Source of the DNA: Runella sp. CRIBMP
Lineage (GTDB): Bacteria > Bacteroidota > Bacteroidia > Cytophagales > Spirosomataceae
Direction of reading: 5' to 3'
Assembly: GCF_009905605.1 (NCBI RefSeq)
Contig: NZ_JAAAKZ010000011.1
Coordinates: 62,001 to 126,000 of the forward strand
Length of the DNA stretch: 64,000 nt
Both the position numbers and the translations under genes were made by a program. Below are positions 24,545 to 33,033 of the stretch, one piece after another; positions within the stretch are counted from its first letter, which is position 1, and the number at the start of each line of letters is the position of its first letter. The notes below the pieces were generated by a model that saw nothing but the letters and a program-made list of their open reading frames with translations, had not been told where the DNA came from and made no database searches.

Positions 24545-24952
24545 ATGTCAGTCGAAGCAAACAAAGAACTTGTCAGAGGATACGTAAATGCCATCCTTGT
24601 CAATCGAGACTTTAGTAAATTCAATGATTTTACGGCCCCTGGTTTCTATATCGACCGTTCGGCCGTTCCAGAGGCAATCAAAGGGGAAAATGCCCTCCAT
24701 AATCAAATGGATATGCTCTACGGCGCGTTTCCTGACCTTGACCTCCAAATCGTAGACATGGTGGCCGAGGGTGACAAAGTTGTGGTACGGTTTGCCGCAC
24801 CAGGCACGCACCAAAACACGTTTGCTGGAATCCCAGCTACGGGTAAAAGAGCCACCTGGAAAGGCATAGTTATGTACCACGTCGTAGATGGTAAAATAAC
24901 AGAAGCATGGGCGAACTGGGACGATTGGGGATTGCTGGAGCAACTTCGCTAA
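24545..24952 (+). CDS. SnoaL-like ester cyclase family protein
   Basis: A 135-residue single-domain protein starting at ATG 24545 (M-S-V-E-A-N-K-E-L, nearly the same start as the paralogue at 22248). It shows Y-G-A-F-P-D-L-D-L-Q-I-V-D-M-V-A-E-G-D-K-V-V-V-R-F, G-I-P-A-T-G-K-R, and a shortened tail W-G-L-L-E-Q-L-R. The family fold is clear; the reaction is not. Confidence 0.85.
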   Translation: MSVEANKELVRGYVNAILVNRDFSKFNDFTAPGFYIDRSAVPEAIKGENALHNQMDMLYGAFPDLDLQIVDMVAEGDKVVVRFAAPGTHQNTFAGIPATGKRATWKGIVMYHVVDGKITEAWANWDDWGLLEQLR

Positions 24953-24988
24953 ACCTTACCTTCAACAAAATCCCAACTAAACACAAAA

Positions 24989-25645
24989 ATGGAAACTAAC
25001 ACCTTATCCAAAGTACTGGTAAGATTACCGAATCTAATTACGTTGTTTTTTTCACTTACGCTCGTAACGGGCTTTCGTCTTCTTAATGACCGCTTTCATT
25101 GGAACACATCCCCAAACTTTGATTTTACCGTTTGGAACGATGTCTTGGTGTTAGTTTCTTTTCTGACCACGCTGTTTTTTATCGTTACGGCGTGGTTGGG
25201 ATTCAGTGTTTTGATGGAGCGCGTGCCGTATCAGGGTTCTTTCAACCGATTTATCTTCGATACCGCCCGTTTTTCGGCTTTATTTCCGATTTTGATGTGG
25301 TCATTTTTGGCAGAATCTCCGCATCATTTTCAACTGTATGTTTGGGCCCTTTCAACTTGGCATTTTGCCATGACGATTTGGTACGTTTGGCCCATTGTTT
25401 TTAACCATAGCAACCGTACTGGCCATTCTTCAGACCTTAATAGCCACGCAATCATTTGCGCGGTCTATTTTGTATTAGGACTTGCTTATTATCTGTTGAT
25501 TAAAAAGAGATGGGAAACCGAGCCCAACGACACGCTACGAATTGCCCTCGTTTTGGTGACGTTGGCCAGTATCTTTTTTTGGTCACTCAACCGGCTTTTG
25601 GGACTTCAAAAACGCCTTGTCAACGAAGCTGCTCACAAAGAATAA
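24989..25645 (+). CDS. Integral membrane protein within the SnoaL operon
   Basis: A 218-residue protein with about six hydrophobic segments (approximately residues 14-30, 47-72, 90-108, 115-135, 150-168 and 182-202), a cytosolic basic tail and several aromatic residues in the helices. I do not recognise a named family. It lies in line between SnoaL-like genes with 36-base and 25-base gaps, so it is probably co-expressed. It could anchor or serve the pathway at the membrane, for example as transporter or lipid-soluble substrate handler; this is guesswork. Confidence 0.7.
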   Translation: METNTLSKVLVRLPNLITLFFSLTLVTGFRLLNDRFHWNTSPNFDFTVWNDVLVLVSFLTTLFFIVTAWLGFSVLMERVPYQGSFNRFIFDTARFSALFPILMWSFLAESPHHFQLYVWALSTWHFAMTIWYVWPIVFNHSNRTGHSSDLNSHAIICAVYFVLGLAYYLLIKKRWETEPNDTLRIALVLVTLASIFFWSLNRLLGLQKRLVNEAAHKE

Positions 25646-25670
25646 ACAACCTGAAAAAATATTATTTGTC

Positions 25671-26063
25671 ATGAAAAACGTACCCGACAGCCCGCTGGGC
25701 AACATGTACCGCGAACACATCCAACTTATCCTTGACAAAAACATTGAGGCCCTGCTGGATCAATACACTGATGACGCGCTTCTGATCAGCAGTTTTTCAA
25801 AAGCGCCCGTTATTTACAAAGGTCGTGACCAAATCCGTGAACACATGCAGGGAATTTTGGGGATCGACGGACTAGAAACCGACATCGTGTTTTGGGCCGA
25901 AACCGAAGACCCACAAACCCTGATGATTACCGAACAAATCACGATGAAATTCGGGAATGATACCGCCAATATGCGCTTTGCCGACAGCTGGGTGCTTAAA
26001 GACGGCAAAATCGCCATTCACTTTGCAGGTATGGTGCAACACCCCGACGGTACACTGGCCTAA
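25671..26063 (+). CDS. NTF2/SnoaL-like protein
   Basis: A 130-residue protein starting at ATG 25671 (an upstream in-frame TTG overlaps the membrane-protein gene and is not favoured). It shows the general NTF2-like layout: an N-terminal helix with L-I-L-D-K-N-I-E-A-L-L-D-Q-Y-T-D-D-A-L, a G-R-D-Q-I-R-E-H-M helix, then antiparallel strands ending S-W-V-L-K-D-G-K-I-A-I-H-F-A-G. It lacks the L-G-L-L-Q-Q tail. Related to polyketide-cyclase-like or ketosteroid-isomerase-like proteins; reaction unknown. Confidence 0.75.
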   Translation: MKNVPDSPLGNMYREHIQLILDKNIEALLDQYTDDALLISSFSKAPVIYKGRDQIREHMQGILGIDGLETDIVFWAETEDPQTLMITEQITMKFGNDTANMRFADSWVLKDGKIAIHFAGMVQHPDGTLA

Positions 26064-26118
26064 GCCTTACTCCTAACCCATCGCATCAAATTATAACTTT
26101 TATTAAACAAGAAATTAT

Positions 26119-26544
26119 ATGTTAACTCCAGAATCAATACAATCACTTGCCGAGGTTTGGTACCGCAAGTTAGACGTTCACGCTCCTATGGTTGAAGTAC
26201 TTCCGATGCTGGCTGACGAAGGATTGGAAATGGTTTTTCCAGAAGCAACGGTCTATGGCTACGCTGGCTTTGAAGGCTGGTTTCAGCGCGTTATCCGCAT
26301 TTTCTTCGATGAAGTACACACCGTAAAATCGACCGAAGCCGTCATCAATGGCGACACCGCCGTGGTAAAAGTTGTAGTAAAATGGGAAGCAAGTGTTTGG
26401 AATGCACCCGATGCTTACAGCAAGCGCATTACACTTGACGCATACCAAACATGGGACGTGAAAGTGGGCCCCAACGGTAGCCCCATCATCACCAGATATA
26501 CAGTCGACGATTTGAAATACTATGAAGGGTCGGCAACGCTTTAA
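26119..26544 (+). CDS. NTF2/SnoaL-like protein (last of the array)
   Basis: A 141-residue protein. The pattern of an amphipathic N-terminal helix, F-P-E-A-T-V-Y-G-Y-A-G-F-E-G-W-F helix, V-V-K-V-V-V-K-W-E-A strands and a final I-I-T-R-Y-T-V-D-D-L strand suits an NTF2-like barrel, more divergent than the ester-cyclase members. It closes the run of ten such domains and is followed by a 15-bp perfect hairpin. Confidence 0.7.
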   Translation: MLTPESIQSLAEVWYRKLDVHAPMVEVLPMLADEGLEMVFPEATVYGYAGFEGWFQRVIRIFFDEVHTVKSTEAVINGDTAVVKVVVKWEASVWNAPDAYSKRITLDAYQTWDVKVGPNGSPIITRYTVDDLKYYEGSATL

Positions 26545-26552
26545 TTCAAAGC

Positions 26553-26593
26553 AGGTAAAATAAAGAATTAATACCGAGTTCTTTATTTTACCT
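26553..26593. terminator. 15-bp perfect hairpin ending the SnoaL gene run
   Basis: Arms 26553-26567 and 26579-26593 are perfectly complementary, with an 11-nt loop, nine bases after the stop of the last NTF2-like gene. The stem is AT-rich and no long T-run follows, so it may be a weak terminator, an mRNA 3' stabiliser or an operator. Confidence 0.5.
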
Positions 26594-26662
26594 ATCTTAC
26601 TGAAATTATTTAAAAAGTTGCTGATTTACAGCCCATTAAATTAGCCTTTAAACCGGATTAAC

Positions 26663-27235
26663 ATGAAACTTATTGGTAAAAAAATTGGAATTCTCTTTGA
26701 AGCCGACTATTACGAAAACGAGATATTTTATTATCAATATCGTTTTCCGGAAGAAGGGGCCGAAGTTCATTTCCTGACCCGACTCTGGGGGCAGCCCAAA
26801 ATCACTTTCACCGGTCACGAACACAAAGTGCCGATGGACTGTTGGGAAAGTTTTGAAAACATGAGCGACGAAGAGTTGCGGAGCTACTCGGCCATCATCG
26901 TGCCCTCGGGTATGGTGTCTGACAGGCTGCGGTATACTGAAGATGTTGAAAAAATCCCTCCTGCTACTGAGTTCCTCAAACGCGTTTTTGCCGAGCCAAC
27001 TATCCTCAAAGGCATCATTTGCCATGGGTTGTGGCTTACGGCCCCCGCTACTGAGCTAGTTAAAGGTCGTAAATTAGTTTGTCATAACAACCTTATCGGC
27101 GACGCCAAAGCCTACGGAGCGATATACGTCAATGAGGATGTCGTCGTTGACGGCGATTTAGTCACGGGTCGTTCGGGCGGACATGCGCACTTTTTTGCTG
27201 CCAAAATCATCGAAATCTTATCCGAAAAAGCTTAA
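26663..27235 (+). CDS. DJ-1/PfpI superfamily protein (second)
   Basis: A 190-residue PfpI-length protein. The nucleophile elbow G-I-I-C-H-G-L-W gives Cys120 followed by His121, the Cys-His pair used by PfpI/YhbO-type members; Glu20 in Y-E-N-E sits at the activating position. It differs from the 275-residue DJ-1 protein at 17191, so the locus carries two subclasses. A second His in the C-terminal G-R-S-G-G-H-A-H is notable. Probably removes or converts a reactive carbonyl; immediately followed by a glyoxalase-fold gene. Confidence 0.8.
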   Translation: MKLIGKKIGILFEADYYENEIFYYQYRFPEEGAEVHFLTRLWGQPKITFTGHEHKVPMDCWESFENMSDEELRSYSAIIVPSGMVSDRLRYTEDVEKIPPATEFLKRVFAEPTILKGIICHGLWLTAPATELVKGRKLVCHNNLIGDAKAYGAIYVNEDVVVDGDLVTGRSGGHAHFFAAKIIEILSEKA

Positions 27236-27247
27236 ATAAGGCTGTAT

Positions 27248-27667
27248 ATGCTCTCTACCTCATTTTTTCACGTAGCGGTAACGGTCAAAGACCTCGCCGC
27301 ATTTGAGAATTTTTATACAAAATACTTCGGGTTTAAACGAGCGCGAACCATTTCGTTGGGCGAAGGAAAAGAACTGGTCTTCTTGAAAGATGCTGGTAAT
27401 TTTTACTTTGAAGTTTTCCCCCCCGACGAAGAGCGCCCCATTCCCAACGTGGAAGGTGATGGCCCCCATTATCCTGGACTGCGTCATTTGGCTTTTTCTG
27501 TTGCCGACGTAGACGCCAAACTGGCAGAAATGGGTTCAGATGCGGTCATTACATTGGGCCCACTTGCATTTGATGATTTTATACCCGGCTGGAAAACCGC
27601 CTGGGTCAAAGACCCCGAAGGGAATATCATTGAAATCACCCAAGGCTACGTTGACCAAGAGGATTAA
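27248..27667 (+). CDS. VOC / glyoxalase-like protein
   Basis: A 139-residue vicinal-oxygen-chelate protein of two beta-alpha-beta-beta-beta modules. Candidate metal ligands are the His in F-F-H-V-A-V-T-V, the Glu in F-Y-F-E-V-F, the His in G-L-R-H-L-A-F-S-V and the Glu in G-N-I-I-E-I-T; their order matches glyoxalase I-type metal sites. The substrate is unknown. It is 12 bases downstream of the second DJ-1 gene, so the two are likely a functional pair against, or acting on, a 2-oxoaldehyde-type compound. Confidence 0.8.
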   Translation: MLSTSFFHVAVTVKDLAAFENFYTKYFGFKRARTISLGEGKELVFLKDAGNFYFEVFPPDEERPIPNVEGDGPHYPGLRHLAFSVADVDAKLAEMGSDAVITLGPLAFDDFIPGWKTAWVKDPEGNIIEITQGYVDQED

Positions 27668-27730
27668 TCACCGATTCAAATTCTGACTGATTTCTAAATC
27701 CTTAATTTAACACTATTAAACTCTCAATTC

Positions 27731-29557
27731 ATGAAACTCGATTTTACCTTCTCTGATACCCTTGCAGGGTACATCATAGAATACAACGCTGCCGAAAAAT
27801 GGTATACTGTCGAAACCTCCGATAAGCGGGTTTTTAAAGTAAATTTGCTTCCTTCTACGTATGCACGTACGTTCCGAAACCTTGATGAATCCTATCAGGA
27901 TGCCTCTGGAGTGATGCAAGATTTGCTAGCCCAAAAAGGTCAATTTCTGTATTCTTACGGTACATTTTATCCACCAGTAGAAGGTGGCGAGCCCGTTTTT
28001 GAAGTTCAGTGGATTATTTTCCCAAGTACCCAACCCCATGAATACCGCCACGAAGCGCAAGATTGGTGGATTCAGCAAATTTCTTCCATTGCCACGAGTT
28101 ATTTGAAATGGCAGTTTAATTATCCGCAAGAGCCGATTAATTATAAAAACTACCGCACCATGCTTCATTTGGCGGGTGCAAAAAAAGGGGATTATTTGCA
28201 GGAAACGGATACCATTTCCCGCATGATTTACGGGTTTGCTTCGGCGTACATGCTCACTGGGAATGACTCGTTTTTGGAAGGTGCTGAATTGGGAACGGAA
28301 TACCTCCGCGACCACATGCGTTTTTATGACAAAGATGCTGACTTGGTATACTGGTACCACGGCGTAAAAGTAGATGGCCAAAAAGAAACCAAGTTATTGA
28401 CTTCCGAATTCGGCGATGACTTGGATTCGTTGCCAATGTATGAGCAAATTTATGCCTTGGCTGGTCCTACCCAGACTTACCGTTTGACGGGTGATCCACG
28501 AATCATGTGGGACATCGAAAAAACGATTGAACTGTTTGAGAAATACTTCAAAGATGACAAACTAGAGGGCTATTACTCACACATTGACCCGATTTCGTTG
28601 GATGCCCACGAAGAATCGTTGGCTCACAACCGTGCCCGCAAAAACTGGAACTCAGTCGGTGACCACGCGCCCGCTTACCTCATCAACCTTTACTTGGCCA
28701 CGGGTGAGAAAAAATACGCCGACTTCCTTGAGTACACTTTTGATACCATCACCAAATACTTCCCTGATTACGAAAACAGTCCATTTGTACAGGAGAAATT
28801 CTTTGAAGATTGGAGCAAAGACCAAACTTGGGGCTGGCAGCAAAACCGGGCCGTTGTGGGTCACAACCTCAAAATAGCCTGGAACTTGATGCGTATGCAG
28901 TCGCTCGTTGCCAAAGATTCTTACCTCGAATTTGCCAAGAAAATCGCCGCCCTGATGCCAGAAGCAGGCTCTGACCCGCAGCGTGGTGGTTGGTATGACG
29001 TGGTAGAGCGCGAAACCAAAACCAACGGTCGTCACCAATTTGTATGGCACGACCGCAAGGCGTGGTGGCAACAAGAGCAAGCCATTCTTGCGTACATGAT
29101 TTTGCACGGAATCCTGAAAGACGACGAATACCTCAAATACGCCCGCGAGTCGGCCGCCTTCTACAACGCGTTTTTCCTTGATACCGACGACGGTGGGGTG
29201 TACTTCAACGTGTTTGGCAACGGTATGCCATATCTATTGGGTACTGAGCGCTTCAAAGGTAGCCACTCAATGAGTGCCTATCACAGCACTGAGTTGTGCT
29301 TCTTGTCGGCAGTATATACCAACTTGCTTATCACCAAAAAACCAACTTATTTCTACTTCAAGCCATACCCTAATGGTTTCAAAAACAATAAGTTATTTGT
29401 TTCGCCTGATATTCTTCCCAAAGGAAGTGTTTATATCAGCGCGTGCTACATCAACGATGAGCCGTACCCCAATTTTGACGCCAACGAGTTATTTGTCACA
29501 CTCCCTAAAACCGACGAAAGGGTTCGGGTGAAAGTGCTTATAAGTCCAGTTATTTAA
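27731..29557 (+). CDS. AGE-like (alpha/alpha)6-barrel protein
   Basis: A 608-residue protein. After about 120 residues of unrecognised N-terminal sequence comes an alpha/alpha-toroid of the N-acylglucosamine 2-epimerase / cellobiose 2-epimerase / thioredoxin-associated DUF255 type: repeated Y-L-x-x-A-x-x-x helices, W-G-W-Q-Q-N-R-A-V-V-G-H-N-L-K-I-A-W, a W-W-Q-Q-E-Q-A-I-L-A helix and G-S-H-S-M-S-A-Y-H-S-T-E near the end. The conserved His residues in the second and fourth of these positions match catalytic or substrate-contact His of AGE enzymes. A sugar isomerase or glycosidase role is plausible, fitting the glycogen setting. It is followed by STAS-GlgX-STAS. Confidence 0.7.
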   Translation: MKLDFTFSDTLAGYIIEYNAAEKWYTVETSDKRVFKVNLLPSTYARTFRNLDESYQDASGVMQDLLAQKGQFLYSYGTFYPPVEGGEPVFEVQWIIFPSTQPHEYRHEAQDWWIQQISSIATSYLKWQFNYPQEPINYKNYRTMLHLAGAKKGDYLQETDTISRMIYGFASAYMLTGNDSFLEGAELGTEYLRDHMRFYDKDADLVYWYHGVKVDGQKETKLLTSEFGDDLDSLPMYEQIYALAGPTQTYRLTGDPRIMWDIEKTIELFEKYFKDDKLEGYYSHIDPISLDAHEESLAHNRARKNWNSVGDHAPAYLINLYLATGEKKYADFLEYTFDTITKYFPDYENSPFVQEKFFEDWSKDQTWGWQQNRAVVGHNLKIAWNLMRMQSLVAKDSYLEFAKKIAALMPEAGSDPQRGGWYDVVERETKTNGRHQFVWHDRKAWWQQEQAILAYMILHGILKDDEYLKYARESAAFYNAFFLDTDDGGVYFNVFGNGMPYLLGTERFKGSHSMSAYHSTELCFLSAVYTNLLITKKPTYFYFKPYPNGFKNNKLFVSPDILPKGSVYISACYINDEPYPNFDANELFVTLPKTDERVRVKVLISPVI

Positions 29558-29578
29558 ATTAGACAATACACTATCGAC

Positions 29579-29917
29579 ATGAAAGTAGCCGAGAATATAA
29601 TAGAGAGCATTGCTGTCATTGAGGTGGAAGGCAACATAGATAGCAAAACCGCCCCCGAATTTGAAAAAGCCGCCATTTCGGCCATCAAAGGACAAGGGCA
29701 AGTCATTATTGACCTGAGCAAAGTGGAATTTCTTTCAAGCGCTGGTTTACGGGTTTTATTGATGATTTATCGGCAAATAAAATCGCAAAGCGGTAAAGTG
29801 GTGCTCGTAGGAGTATCCGAAGATATTCAGGACGTAATGTCGAACACTGGTTTTATCAACTTCTTTATCATCGTTAATAAGTTAGAAGAAGCGGTAGAAA
29901 CACTAAAAAAGGGCTAA
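29579..29917 (+). CDS. STAS-domain protein, RsbV/SpoIIAA-like antagonist (first)
   Basis: A 112-residue single STAS domain. The phosphorylatable Ser region is V-E-F-L-S-S-A-G-L-R-V-L (Ser53/Ser54), as in anti-sigma-factor antagonists, which release a partner from an RsbW-type kinase when unphosphorylated. It sits two bases before glgX, and a second STAS gene follows glgX. An RsbW-like kinase and an RsbU-like phosphatase are in the same locus, so a full partner switch can be formed. No sigma factor is present in the window, so the controlled partner is unknown. Confidence 0.9.
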   Translation: MKVAENIIESIAVIEVEGNIDSKTAPEFEKAAISAIKGQGQVIIDLSKVEFLSSAGLRVLLMIYRQIKSQSGKVVLVGVSEDIQDVMSNTGFINFFIIVNKLEEAVETLKKG

Positions 29918-29919
29918 CT

Positions 29920-32037
29920 ATGGCAGATATTCGTATTGATTACTACCCAACCCACGAACACGAGGGTATAAAATTCCGACGGGGGCATACGCTACCGTTT
30001 GGAGCAACCATGGTGCCAAACGGGGTCAATTTCAGCGTCTATTCAAGTGCCGCTATTTCATGTACTTTGGTTCTTTTTGAACGTGGTGAAGCCCAGCCCT
30101 ACGCAGAAATCCCGTTTCCCGACGAATTCAGGATTGGGGATGTGTATTGCATGACGGTTTTTGACCTTGATTTTGAACGACTTGAGTATGGCTATCGCAT
30201 GGACGGGCCGTTTAAACCCGAAGAAGGTCATCGGTTTGACAAAAATGTCATCTTGAGCGACCCTTACGCCAAAGTTTTGGGTGGCCGTGATACCTGGCGT
30301 GCCCAACCCAACTGGGATGATGTGTACCCCTACCGTTCGCGGTTGGCCTTTGAGGATTTTGACTGGGAAAACGACCACCCGCTCGAAACACCCATCGAAG
30401 ATTTATCCATCTACGAAATGCACGTGCGGGGTTTTACGAGTCACCCATCGTCTGAAACCAAAAACGCGGGTACATTCGCGGGTATTCGTAGCAAAATTCC
30501 GTATCTCAAATCGCTGGGTATCAACTGTATTGAACTCATGCCCATTTATGAATTTGATGAGTGGGAAAATAGCCGCACCAACCCCAAAACGGGCGAAATG
30601 CTGGTTAACTATTGGGGATACAGTACCGTAAACTTCTTCTCACCCAAAGCAGGCTACGCCGCCACTGGTAAGTTTGGAATGCAGGTGGATGAATTGAAAA
30701 CCCTCATCAAGGAACTGCACAAAAACGGTATCGAGGTTTTTCTGGACGTGGTGTTTAACCACACCGCCGAAGGCGACCACCGTGGGCATACTATCTCGTT
30801 TAGAGGAATTGACAATAAAACCTACTACATGCTTACGCCTGAGGGGTATTATTTCAACTTCTCTGGAACAGGCAACACCCTGAATTGCAACCACCCCGTG
30901 GTTAGAAACATGGTGCTTGACTGCCTGCGTTATTGGGCATCCGATTACCACATCGACGGTTTCCGCTTCGACTTAGCCGCTATTTTGGGCCGTGCCCAAG
31001 ACGGTAGCCCGTTGAGTAACCCGCCGCTGTTGGAATCACTGGCCTACGACCCCATTTTGGCTAAGTGTAAATTGATTGCCGAAGCCTGGGACGCGGGCGG
31101 TTTGTACCAAGTGGGTTCGTTTCCTGCCTACGGTCGCTGGGCCGAATGGAACGGAAAATACCGCGATACCGTACGCCGTTTTCTGAAAGGAGATACGGGC
31201 CTGGTAGGAGAAATGGCCCAACGGCTTCAAGGCTCCCCCGATTTATACCCCTCCAGAGGACCAACCGCGAGTATTAATTTCGTAGCCTGTCACGATGGAT
31301 TTACGTTGCACGATATGTTTGCCTACAACGAAAAACATAACGAGGCCAACGGCGAAGACAACAACGACGGTGCCAACGACAACAACTCGTGGAACTGCGG
31401 TTGGGAAGGAGAAACCGACGACCAAGCCATTAATTTTCTGCGCCACAAACAAATCAAAAATGCCTTGACGATTTTAATGGTTAGTCAGGGAATTCCGATG
31501 ATTTTGATGGGCGACGAAATGGGACATACCCAACTCGGCAACAACAATACGTATTGCCAAGATGTGGAATGGAACTGGCTGAATTGGTCATTGGTCAATA
31601 AAAACGCTGATTTGTTTCATTATGCCCAACAGATTCTTCGATTCCGTCGGGCGCACCCTGTACTCAGAAGCCCAACGCACTTCCGTCATTACGACTACGT
31701 AGGAAGCGGTTTGCCCGATATTAGCTTCCATGGTACGTTGGCATGGCGGCCAGATTGGTCGGCAGAAAGCCGCACCTTGGCTTTTATGCTCTGCGGAAGC
31801 CACGCCAAAGGGGGAACCATACGCGACGAAACCATCTACGTAGCCCTGAATATGTACTGGGAGCCGCTGCATTTTGAACTTCCGACGCTGGAGCCTGGGT
31901 TGAAATGGCACGTTTTTGCCAACACCGACATGGCCAACTCAGAAGACATCCACCAAATTGGAGAGGAACCTTTGCTCGAAAATCAAGCAGGCTTTTTTGT
32001 AGGCGGACGCTCAGTCATTGTTCTGGTCGCAAAATAA
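29920..32037 (+). CDS. glgX: Glycogen debranching enzyme (isoamylase-type GH13)
   Basis: A 705-residue GH13 enzyme that cleaves alpha-1,6 branches of glycogen. The N-terminal CBM48 module starts with R-R-G-H-T-L-P-F-G-A-T; the barrel has region I D-V-V-F-N-H-T, the nucleophile Asp351 in G-F-R-F-D-L-A, the acid Glu388 in I-A-E-A-W-D-A-G-G and the stabilising Asp459 in C-H-D-G-F-T-L-H-D. The order and length fit GlgX/TreX. It is tightly packed between two STAS genes (2 and 34 bases), an unusual arrangement that hints that glycogen breakdown is co-regulated with, or directly controlled by, the partner-switch proteins. Confidence 0.93.
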   Translation: MADIRIDYYPTHEHEGIKFRRGHTLPFGATMVPNGVNFSVYSSAAISCTLVLFERGEAQPYAEIPFPDEFRIGDVYCMTVFDLDFERLEYGYRMDGPFKPEEGHRFDKNVILSDPYAKVLGGRDTWRAQPNWDDVYPYRSRLAFEDFDWENDHPLETPIEDLSIYEMHVRGFTSHPSSETKNAGTFAGIRSKIPYLKSLGINCIELMPIYEFDEWENSRTNPKTGEMLVNYWGYSTVNFFSPKAGYAATGKFGMQVDELKTLIKELHKNGIEVFLDVVFNHTAEGDHRGHTISFRGIDNKTYYMLTPEGYYFNFSGTGNTLNCNHPVVRNMVLDCLRYWASDYHIDGFRFDLAAILGRAQDGSPLSNPPLLESLAYDPILAKCKLIAEAWDAGGLYQVGSFPAYGRWAEWNGKYRDTVRRFLKGDTGLVGEMAQRLQGSPDLYPSRGPTASINFVACHDGFTLHDMFAYNEKHNEANGEDNNDGANDNNSWNCGWEGETDDQAINFLRHKQIKNALTILMVSQGIPMILMGDEMGHTQLGNNNTYCQDVEWNWLNWSLVNKNADLFHYAQQILRFRRAHPVLRSPTHFRHYDYVGSGLPDISFHGTLAWRPDWSAESRTLAFMLCGSHAKGGTIRDETIYVALNMYWEPLHFELPTLEPGLKWHVFANTDMANSEDIHQIGEEPLLENQAGFFVGGRSVIVLVAK

Positions 32038-32071
32038 AATTGATTAATCTCAACCAAAAACACTCAATAAC

Positions 32072-32392
32072 ATGGATTTTACAATAACCTCAGAAGTAGT
32101 CGATAAAGTTGCCAAGCTTAAACTGACGGGCGAGCTGGATTCATTATCGGCCAGGGTTTTTCAAAAAGAAATCGAAAAAGTAGCGCTTGAATCGCCTACC
32201 GAACTCGTTCTGGACTTAGAAAATCTGTCGTTTATGTCATCGGCAGGATTGCGCGTTTTGATATTTTCAAAGCAAAAAATGGGCGTTGGACTTACGATTT
32301 ACATTGTAAAACCGCAGGAAATCATCGTCGATACGCTCGAAAAAACGGGGCTTCAACACAGCGTCAATATTGTTGATCAATACCCCGTTTAG
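32072..32392 (+). CDS. STAS-domain protein, RsbV/SpoIIAA-like antagonist (second)
   Basis: A 106-residue STAS domain with the Ser motif L-S-F-M-S-S-A-G-L-R-V-L (Ser56/Ser57). It differs considerably from the STAS protein at 29579, so the two may serve different partners or act as competing antagonists. A 13-bp perfect stem follows at 32431-32487, and the RsbW-like kinase gene comes next. Confidence 0.9.
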   Translation: MDFTITSEVVDKVAKLKLTGELDSLSARVFQKEIEKVALESPTELVLDLENLSFMSSAGLRVLIFSKQKMGVGLTIYIVKPQEIIVDTLEKTGLQHSVNIVDQYPV

Positions 32393-32430
32393 GTCATCAC
32401 GACAAGTAAATGTTTTTGGATACATCAAAT

Positions 32431-32487
32431 AGACTTTAAGTGGTTGAAAAGTGGTGATACTACCATATTTCTCAACCACTTAAATCT
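32431..32487 (+). terminator. Stem-loop between second STAS gene and RsbW-like gene
   Basis: Perfect 13-bp stem (32435-32447 with 32472-32484), extended by AGA/TCT across a one-base bulge, followed by ATTTTA. It probably attenuates or ends transcription after the glgX-STAS unit, leaving the kinase gene to its own promoter or to read-through. Confidence 0.5.
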
Positions 32488-32572
32488 ATTTTAATGGCAA
32501 AAGCATTCACTAACATTTATGCTTCGTATAGAGAATCAACTCAATCATCGTTCGTACTTTGTCAATTAACAA

Positions 32573-32998
32573 ATGGAACTGAAAACCTTTCCGGCAATCA
32601 TTGACTCGCTTGATGCCATACGGCAGTACGTCAAAGAAAAATCCCAAGAGGCGGGAGTAGACAAAAAAGCAACCTATAATTTATTGGTAGCAGTCGATGA
32701 AATTGCGACAAACATCATCTTGTACGGTTATCAGAATGTTGGATTAGAGGGAAATATTGACGTCTTTAGCGAAGCTACCCCCAATCAATTTAAAGTGATT
32801 TTTGAGGATGATGCTACGCCCTTTGACCCTACCACTCGTGAACTCCCCGACGAGGAGGATTTCAATCTGCCACTGGAAGAAAGGCCCATTGGCGGACTAG
32901 GAATTTACCTTACCATCACCGGTGTAAGTGATTTTTCTTATGAGTACAAGAATAATCGAAATCGAAATATTTTCGTAGTGGATATCAAAAGTCCCTAG
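32573..32998 (+). CDS. RsbW/SpoIIAB-like serine kinase (anti-sigma type HATPase)
   Basis: A 141-residue GHKL ATPase. N-box V-D-E-I-A-T-N-I-I-L-Y-G-Y (Glu43, Asn47), G1 box E-D-D-A-T-P-F-D-P and G2 box I-G-G-L-G-I-Y-L identify the RsbW/SpoIIAB group. These kinases phosphorylate STAS proteins on Ser and sequester a target protein. With two STAS proteins upstream and a REC-PP2C phosphatase 14 kb downstream the module is complete. The target is not evident. It is followed after 35 bases by the nSTAND-WD40 gene. Confidence 0.9.
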   Translation: MELKTFPAIIDSLDAIRQYVKEKSQEAGVDKKATYNLLVAVDEIATNIILYGYQNVGLEGNIDVFSEATPNQFKVIFEDDATPFDPTTRELPDEEDFNLPLEERPIGGLGIYLTITGVSDFSYEYKNNRNRNIFVVDIKSP

Positions 32999-33033
32999 CC
33001 CAAAGGGGCAACCCTTGACTGTCTTTTTTTAAT

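Noticed and set aside
21333-26544. Aromatic polyketide biosynthetic cluster
   Set aside because: SnoaL-like proteins alone are not enough: no ketosynthase, acyl carrier protein, ketoreductase or methyltransferase is encoded in the window.
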